In this document: positions 6,091-10,873 of the stretch, one piece after another
How positions within the stretch are numbered: the stretch's first letter is position 1
How the letters are laid out: every line of letters begins with the position of its first letter
DNA from: Opitutales bacterium
GTDB lineage: Bacteria; Verrucomicrobiota; Verrucomicrobiia; Opitutales; UBA2987
Assembly (NCBI GenBank): GCA_021772555.1
Contig: JAJFLT010000462.1
Coordinates: 1 to 10,873 of the forward strand
DNA length: 10,873 nucleotides
Reading direction: 5' to 3'
The notes under the pieces: model-generated
What the model saw: only the letters and a program-made list of their open reading frames with translations
Told to the model about the DNA's origin: nothing
The model's database searches: none
Translations under genes and position numbers: made by a program

Positions 6091-7187
6091 GTATATGGAA
6101 TTTTGAAAACCTGTTGACCCCGATTGCCCGGGAGCATCAATTGAGCTTGGGGGAAGGCGGAACGCCGCTGATCCGCTCCCGGCGAATCGGACCGTCTCTG
6201 GGGTTGCCAAACCTATTTTTTAAACTGGAAAACGTCAATCCAACAGGCTCCTACAAAGATCGCTACGCCGCCGCCGCCATCAGCCACCAAGTGAAAGCGG
6301 GAAGCCGGGTATGTCTGGCGGCTTCGAGCGGGAACACGGGGTCCGCCTTGGCGGCCTATTCAGCGGTGGCCGGCCTACCCTGCGTATTGGCCATCGTCGA
6401 TACGGCCCCAGAGGGGAAATTACGGCAAATGATGGCTTACGGAGCACGGCTTTTCCGAATTCGCGATTTTGGACTGGATCCTGTCTTAACCGGTCAGGTC
6501 ATGGATGGATTGGTTACTCTAGCCAACAAGATGCAGACCAACGTGGAAATCAGCTCCTTTACTCACTCCCCCAGCGGGATGCAGGGGGTTCAGACGATCA
6601 GTTATGAGCTGGCCGAACAACTGCCGGAAGGAATAACCCACGTTTTTTCTCCGAGCGGCGGGGGCGGCCTCACCCTGGCGGTGGCCAAAGGGTTTTCACT
6701 TTTGCTGGAACAGCGGAATTATCCCAAGCCTGCCGTTCACTGCGTTCAACCTACGGGAAACAACACCATTGCCGGGCCACTCCGCAAAGGGAAGACCGAA
6801 GCGGCATCCTGTGTTTGCACATCGGAAATCAGCGGACTGCAGGTGGGAATTGTTGTCGATGGAAATGAAACATTGAAAGCCTGCCAGGAATCGGGAGGGA
6901 CCGGGCACCTGGTTGAGGACGACGAGGTTTTTTCAATGCAGGCTCGTCTGGCCCGCGAGGAAGGGATTTTTTGCGAACCGGCGGGAGCGGTTGCCACAAC
7001 CGCCCTGCAAAGCGCCCTTGAAAACAGTGATCTTCGTGGAGATGAAACCGTGATCTGCCTGGTAACGGGGACCGGATTCAAGGACGAGCGCGCTGTCCAA
7101 CGGATGACAGCCCAGGCGGATTGTCCGCGACTGGACAATTTTGCCTCGTTTGCCGATGCCGTCAGTGGCCTGACCGAATTCAGTTGA
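6087..7187 (+). CDS. Threonine-synthase-like PLP-dependent enzyme
   Basis: Fold-type II PLP enzyme, 366 aa, resembling the compact threonine synthases (O-phosphohomoserine to threonine). Motifs: GEGGTPLIRS at residues 22-31, NPTGSYKDRY at 51-60 with Schiff-base Lys57, ASSGNTGSALAAY at 79-91, the phosphate loop SPSGGGGLT at 188-196, EPAGA at 297-301, and TGTGFKD at 327-333, the C-terminal signature that points to threonine synthase rather than threonine dehydratase. The frame is open from 5862, but the ATG at 6087 carries the GGAGG site and overlaps the previous stop (ATGA), so the two genes are translationally coupled. No homoserine dehydrogenase or homoserine kinase gene accompanies it. Since the gene is coupled to a sugar-epimerase-like gene in a catabolic setting, it may be a paralogue acting on another phosphorylated or hydroxylated amino acid. 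Its 3' end overlaps the convergent symporter gene by 8 bp. Confidence 0.85.
   Translation: MSIWNFENLLTPIAREHQLSLGEGGTPLIRSRRIGPSLGLPNLFFKLENVNPTGSYKDRYAAAAISHQVKAGSRVCLAASSGNTGSALAAYSAVAGLPCVLAIVDTAPEGKLRQMMAYGARLFRIRDFGLDPVLTGQVMDGLVTLANKMQTNVEISSFTHSPSGMQGVQTISYELAEQLPEGITHVFSPSGGGGLTLAVAKGFSLLLEQRNYPKPAVHCVQPTGNNTIAGPLRKGKTEAASCVCTSEISGLQVGIVVDGNETLKACQESGGTGHLVEDDEVFSMQARLAREEGIFCEPAGAVATTALQSALENSDLRGDETVICLVTGTGFKDERAVQRMTAQADCPRLDNFASFADAVSGLTEFS
7120..7139. promoter_or_regulatory. Second TGTCC-N6-GGACA dyad, inside a coding region
   Basis: ATTGTCC-GCGACT-GGACAAT is a perfect 7-bp inverted repeat around 6 bp, inside codons ~345-351 of the threonine-synthase-like gene. Aligned on the centre of symmetry it matches the 2376-2393 site at 15 of 18 positions (ATTGTCC...ACTGGACA), including the asymmetric AC before TGGACA. 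It sits 48 bp before the end of its gene and far from any start, so a regulatory role is unclear; chance is possible. Confidence 0.3.
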
Positions 7188-8766
7188 GTAGCCCCAACAG
7201 GGTTATTCCCATCATCGGTAGAAGGCAAAGAATCAGTCCGAGGGCGGCTCTTTTTCGAGTCGACTGGGGCAAAGAAAGTTTTGCCAGAATAATCGCTGTT
7301 CCGATTTGAACGATGAGAGCAGGGGGAATGATATACATGAAGCTCAACGAACGCAAACCCGTCAAAACATCCCAATAAGCGATGGTCAGGGAGGTCAGGA
7401 ATCCCCAAACGGTTCCCACCCAAGCGCCGAACGGATTGGACTTTCGGTAAATCACGGCCAGGAAAAAAAGACCGAAAATTGGTCCCGCGAAAAGGTTTGT
7501 GGTTTTTTTTGTCAGCTCGAGAAAACTGCCCGGTATTTCCCCCACCAGGGAAGCGGCCAAAACGACACAGAGACCAATGCCCAAGGCAAGCCAGCGGGCC
7601 AAATTCAAACGCTTTTTTTCAGGAAGCCGGTCGTGGAATTCATGCAAAAAATCACGCAGAACAACGGCCGTAATCGAGTTTATGCCGGAGTCAACGCTTG
7701 ACATGGCAGCCGCAAACAATGCGGAAACCACCAATCCAGATAAACCGACTGGTAACTGGGTTCCGATGAAGTTGGGAAAAAGTTGATCGGCGTAAGAATT
7801 GATCGATTCTCCCGTCGGCAATAATTCGGGAAATTGGGTGTAATAGCCAACCAAGGCAAATCCAATTGAGGCCACCAAAAGGGAAATTCCGACTCCCAGA
7901 ATGGAACTAATGAGAAAGGCACGGCGGGCGGCAGCAGCATTCCGGGTGGCCATATAACGCTGGATGGCAAGCTGGTCGCCACCGGCCGTGCAGACCTGCC
8001 AAAATAGATTCATAACAATAACCCCAATTACAGTGACGCGTACATGCGGGTCAAAACTGAATAAAGGCTGCACATCCCAATGCGAATTCCAGGAGGTGGG
8101 GAACCAGGATAGTCCGTCCATGCGCCAACTTACGATCCAAAGGGTACAGAGCGCTCCCAGCAGAAGGATGAATGTTTGCACGACATCGGAAATAACCACT
8201 GCCCTGAGTCCTCCCAGAGTGGTGTAAACGACCGCGACCAACCCGGTGCCTGCGATTACCCAATAAATCTGACCGGGCGGCAAGCCGATGATTACAGCGA
8301 TGGCCGATGAGGCCATGAAGATCAGGACGGACATCCAGACCAATCGCAGCAATATGAATAATGTTGCCCCAAGCCGCCGGATGCTCGACCCCAGACTGGA
8401 ATCAAGAAGCTGGTAGGCGGAAACAACCCGATGCCTCATATAAGCGGGGATCAACAAGCGCGTGACGACAAAGTAGACAATCGGGATGGAAGCGAAAATA
8501 AAGAGGATAAAGGGGCCGTGCTTGATGATTTCCCCCGGCTGAGAGAGGTAGCTGATGGTGCTGAAGAGCGTAGCGAAAAGTGAAATACCGACCAAAATCG
8601 GGTTCATCCGGCCGTCTCCGATGAAATAATCGGAATCATTTTTTTCGCGCCGTGCATACCAGACGCCGATCCCAACCATACCGACCGCATATACGGCCAC
8701 AAAACACCAGTCTACCACATGCAAGCCGCTGCGGGGCGTAACGGTTGCACTACTTAAATCCATCAT
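7180..8766 (-). CDS. Sodium:solute symporter (SSS family)
   Basis: Inner-membrane Na+-coupled symporter, 528 aa, with about 13 hydrophobic segments spread along the chain and an outside N-terminus expected from the LeuT-like SSS architecture. Family motifs seen: GISLFATLFSTISYLSQPGE (residues 60-79) in the unwound second helix, TTLGGLRAVVISDVVQ (182-197), TAGGDQLAIQRYMAT (260-274), and SALFAAAMSSVDSGINS (348-364), the serine-rich helix that holds the Na2 site. The start is ATG 8766 or the adjacent ATG 8763; neither has a good Shine-Dalgarno. It lies 52 bp downstream of the FG-GAP gene on the same strand and is probably co-transcribed with it; its stop overlaps the threonine-synthase-like gene by 8 bp tail to tail. 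SSS substrates range over sugars, sialic acids, amino acids and carboxylates, and the sequence does not let me choose. In this cluster it most likely imports the compound the neighbouring enzymes process. Confidence 0.94.
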   Translation of the reverse strand: MMDLSSATVTPRSGLHVVDWCFVAVYAVGMVGIGVWYARREKNDSDYFIGDGRMNPILVGISLFATLFSTISYLSQPGEIIKHGPFILFIFASIPIVYFVVTRLLIPAYMRHRVVSAYQLLDSSLGSSIRRLGATLFILLRLVWMSVLIFMASSAIAVIIGLPPGQIYWVIAGTGLVAVVYTTLGGLRAVVISDVVQTFILLLGALCTLWIVSWRMDGLSWFPTSWNSHWDVQPLFSFDPHVRVTVIGVIVMNLFWQVCTAGGDQLAIQRYMATRNAAAARRAFLISSILGVGISLLVASIGFALVGYYTQFPELLPTGESINSYADQLFPNFIGTQLPVGLSGLVVSALFAAAMSSVDSGINSITAVVLRDFLHEFHDRLPEKKRLNLARWLALGIGLCVVLAASLVGEIPGSFLELTKKTTNLFAGPIFGLFFLAVIYRKSNPFGAWVGTVWGFLTSLTIAYWDVLTGLRSLSFMYIIPPALIVQIGTAIILAKLSLPQSTRKRAALGLILCLLPMMGITLLGLLN

Positions 8767-8818
8767 TAACCCAAGTTTTCAGTCAGGTTCATAGACTTCC
8801 AATGCATATTTACCGGAC

Positions 8819-10873
8819 TCAGCGGTAATGTAGAGTGACGGACCGTACGACCGGGGAATTGGCCGAATTCGGACTGGTCAACCGGATTCGGTATTGCGCC
8901 CAAGCATTCTTAGACAGGAAAGGGGGCAGATGGATTCCAGAGGTGTCCCAGTAGGATTCTGGACCCGAAGGTCCCGTCCAAATAGCATCTGCAAGGGCAT
9001 CTCGATTGGCGGCGGTGCGCACCTGGAGGGCGACTTGAGTGCGTTGCGGGGTTTCCGCCTCCCACTCCAATCGGGTAAAGAACGAGCCCAATCCGGCAAA
9101 ATAGGGAACCGAGGTATAGGTCCAGAAATTTTTGCGATCCGCCACATGGCCGATATCAGTTGCGGTCATCAGGTGCGGGCCAAGCCCGGGCAGTGATAGT
9201 CGCCGGGTCTCGGAAAAACCATCGGACGCTCCCCAATACAACCAGGAGTCGTTGGCATGATTTCCATCCCGTGTATGATTAGCAAAAAAGAGATCCGGCC
9301 AATCATTCCGGTCAAAATCGGCAACCAGTACTCCCGAAGCGGAGTGGGTTGGTATCATAGTCACTTGGTCCGGGTCGAATCCACGGGCGCTGTTCCAGTA
9401 AATATAGGAGGGATGGGAGCGAGTCACCCCGGCATGATAAGAGGTCAAAACCAGATCCAGATGTCCGTCCCGGTTTAAATCGGCCACGGCCGCATCTTCC
9501 GCTCCGGTAGATGGCAGCACCGTGAAGGAATCGGGGTTCGGTCCCTCCAGTGTGCCCCAAAAAATGAAGGTGTCTCCATCCGGTGATCCCCCAAAGGAGC
9601 GTGGCTTGCCGGGAGCGGGATTTTTATCAAAAAGGTTGGGAACAATTACATCGAGAAATCCGTCTCGGTTGAGGTCGGCAACTTCCAGGGCTACGGCGGC
9701 TCTCACCGGCAGGCGAGTCTCATTATCCTGGGAAAACCCATTAGGTCCGTTCCAGAAAATGCCGACATACTCATCGATGAAGTTGGGGTAAAGCAGATCC
9801 ACCCAGCCATCTTGATTGAGGTCGGCGATGGTATGAAATCGGACGCTCCGGATATTTAAAACCCGGCTATTGGCTTCGGAATAACCTCCCGGTCCTCCCC
9901 AATAGATGTGAGTCGAATCCTTACCGGGAGCCCATTCACTCATGGCCATGTCCAAATACCCATCCCGGTTGAAATCCGCAGTCCGGCAGGAAAAGGCATA
10001 TTGAGAGGACAATGCTTCCGAACGATCTGCGGCAAAACCTTCCTCCCCTCCCCAGAAAATTGTGGGAGGACTGTGGGCAACAAGAATGTCAACATGCCCA
10101 TCGGCATTAAAATCAGCCGCCGTATAAGCGTCTGCGCCGCTAGTGGGCAGCAGGGCACGATTGGCGGCGGAAAATTTGCCGTCCGGTTCACCCCAGTAGA
10201 GATAGGCCGGGGAAGCCCCGCCCTCCGGTCCCGACACCATGTTGACTACGACCAAATCCTCCTTGCCGTCCAAGTCCAGATCGGCGGCCACCAAATCGGC
10301 CGCATGGGAAGATGGGACAACCAATGTGTCGGTGAGCGAAAGACCGTCCTCATGTCCCCGGTATATGGTGGTAAAGGCATCGTTGGATCCAGATTGATTA
10401 TTTGTGGAAAGCAAGAGGTCGTTACGTCCGTCGCCATCGAGATCCGCAATGCGGGTGGCCGAATGGGTGCCCGGAATTTGCAGGCGGTTATTGCGGGCAA
10501 AGCCTTGCGGACTACCCCAATAGACAAAGCTATGTCCGCCCGTGGTTTGCGCGAAAACAAGGTCAGGCCAACCATCCCCGTTGAGATCCCCGGCATCGAC
10601 GGCCTGTGGCCCGACGGTTGGTAAAAGAGTTTTACGATCTTTGGAAAATCCATCGGATCCGCCCCAGTAAACTGGAGATTCCAAAGCCACCGTATCTACG
10701 ATATTGTAAATTCCCCCTTCGCGTTCCCGCAGACGAAAGGCGTTCGTCAAAGCGAGATCGGGCCAACCGTCGCCGTTCAAATCATGGGCTGCCAGAGCGT
10801 TGCTACGCTCGCCGGGGAGGCGCACCGAAGGTGTTCGCGTATAATCACCGGTTGATCGGGCCAGGTAAATATA
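8819..10873 (-). CDS. FG-GAP/VCBS repeat protein, N-terminally truncated by window edge
   Basis: 684 residues are visible. The frame is open to the window end (residues such as YIYLARSTGDYTR precede the GTG at 10825), so the true start and any signal peptide lie outside. The protein has ten tandem FG-GAP/VCBS-type blade repeats of about 46-65 residues. Each pairs a calcium loop DxNxDGxxDLxx with YWGGxxGFxxxxxxxLPTxGA; together they should form one or more beta-propellers. An eleventh repeat (LPGLGPHLMTATDIGHVADR) has lost its calcium loop. The last ~110 residues (8822-9148) form a separate beta-rich domain ending SPVVRSVTLHYR, like carbohydrate-binding or discoidin-type C-termini. Such proteins are normally secreted or surface-bound and bind glycans or other proteins; no catalytic residues are evident. 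The symporter gene follows 52 bp downstream, so it may help capture the substrate that the symporter imports. That pairing is an inference. Confidence 0.9.
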   Translation of the reverse strand, partial: YIYLARSTGDYTRTPSVRLPGERSNALAAHDLNGDGWPDLALTNAFRLREREGGIYNIVDTVALESPVYWGGSDGFSKDRKTLLPTVGPQAVDAGDLNGDGWPDLVFAQTTGGHSFVYWGSPQGFARNNRLQIPGTHSATRIADLDGDGRNDLLLSTNNQSGSNDAFTTIYRGHEDGLSLTDTLVVPSSHAADLVAADLDLDGKEDLVVVNMVSGPEGGASPAYLYWGEPDGKFSAANRALLPTSGADAYTAADFNADGHVDILVAHSPPTIFWGGEEGFAADRSEALSSQYAFSCRTADFNRDGYLDMAMSEWAPGKDSTHIYWGGPGGYSEANSRVLNIRSVRFHTIADLNQDGWVDLLYPNFIDEYVGIFWNGPNGFSQDNETRLPVRAAVALEVADLNRDGFLDVIVPNLFDKNPAPGKPRSFGGSPDGDTFIFWGTLEGPNPDSFTVLPSTGAEDAAVADLNRDGHLDLVLTSYHAGVTRSHPSYIYWNSARGFDPDQVTMIPTHSASGVLVADFDRNDWPDLFFANHTRDGNHANDSWLYWGASDGFSETRRLSLPGLGPHLMTATDIGHVADRKNFWTYTSVPYFAGLGSFFTRLEWEAETPQRTQVALQVRTAANRDALADAIWTGPSGPESYWDTSGIHLPPFLSKNAWAQYRIRLTSPNSANSPVVRSVTLHYR
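9293..10783 (-). repeat. Ten calcium-loop (DxxxDGxxD) repeats within the FG-GAP gene
   Basis: Reading on the minus strand, the loops begin at residues 15, 80, 128, 182, 238, 284, 335, 384, 449 and 503 counted from the GTG at 10825. Examples are DLNGDGWPD, DLDGDGRND, DFNADGHVD, DLNRDGHLD and DFDRNDWPD. Nine keep the DG pair; the last has ND. Spacings of 46-65 residues vary too much for recent exact duplication, so the array is old and protein-level rather than a DNA tandem repeat. Longer spacings (65) occur after repeats 1 and 8, where extra loops are inserted. Confidence 0.9.

Noticed and set aside
6746..7423. 225-codon minus-strand open frame across the threonine-synthase-like 3' end
   Set aside because: It is a shadow of the real plus-strand PLP gene, crosses into the symporter in another frame, and is low-complexity Ser/Pro/Arg without motifs.
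9908..10624. 238-codon plus-strand open frame antisense to the FG-GAP gene
   Set aside because: It mirrors the repeated calcium-loop codons of the opposite strand; the translated product has no family features and the minus-strand protein has clear conserved repeats.

Overview
The window looks like bacterial chromosomal DNA. It holds nine protein-coding genes, two of them cut by the window ends (HpcH/HpaI aldolase on the left, FG-GAP repeat protein on the right), plus one doubtful 53-residue ORF. I see no rRNA, tRNA, CRISPR array, transposase or phage gene. The mix of a catabolic aldolase, an SDR, a Gfo/Idh/MocA oxidoreductase, an SSS-type sodium symporter and a large FG-GAP/VCBS protein, together with mostly poor Shine-Dalgarno sequences, is what I would expect from a free-living heterotroph of the PVC group (Verrucomicrobia, Lentisphaerae, Planctomycetes) or a similar phylum. 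That placement is an inference with low confidence.

Layout, left to right: (+) end of an HpcH/HpaI-family aldolase, then an SDR oxidoreductase (47 bp gap, probable operon); (-) a zinc-dependent AstE/aspartoacylase-like deacylase, convergent with the SDR; (+) a Gfo/Idh/MocA oxidoreductase, divergent from the deacylase across 117 bp; (-) a low-specificity threonine-aldolase-type PLP enzyme, ending 4 bp from the oxidoreductase; a 422-bp divergent intergenic region; (+) a galactose-mutarotase-like protein (probably DUF4432) and a threonine-synthase-like PLP enzyme coupled through an ATGA overlap; (-) an SSS sodium:solute symporter whose 3' end overlaps the previous gene by 8 bp; (-) a long FG-GAP/VCBS calcium-loop repeat protein running off the window.

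Taken together this reads as a small-molecule catabolic island: uptake (SSS), deacylation (AstE-like), redox chemistry at hydroxyl/keto carbons (SDR, Gfo/Idh), epimerisation or carbohydrate binding (mutarotase fold), two different C-C cleaving aldolase families, and a PLP lyase/synthase. The true substrate cannot be read from sequence. No transcription factor is encoded here, but a shared dyad, TGTCC-N6-GGACA, occurs perfectly in one divergent promoter region and again inside the end of the threonine-synthase-like gene. Related half-sites cluster in the other divergent promoter region. This candidate operator is the most interesting unexplained signal in the window.
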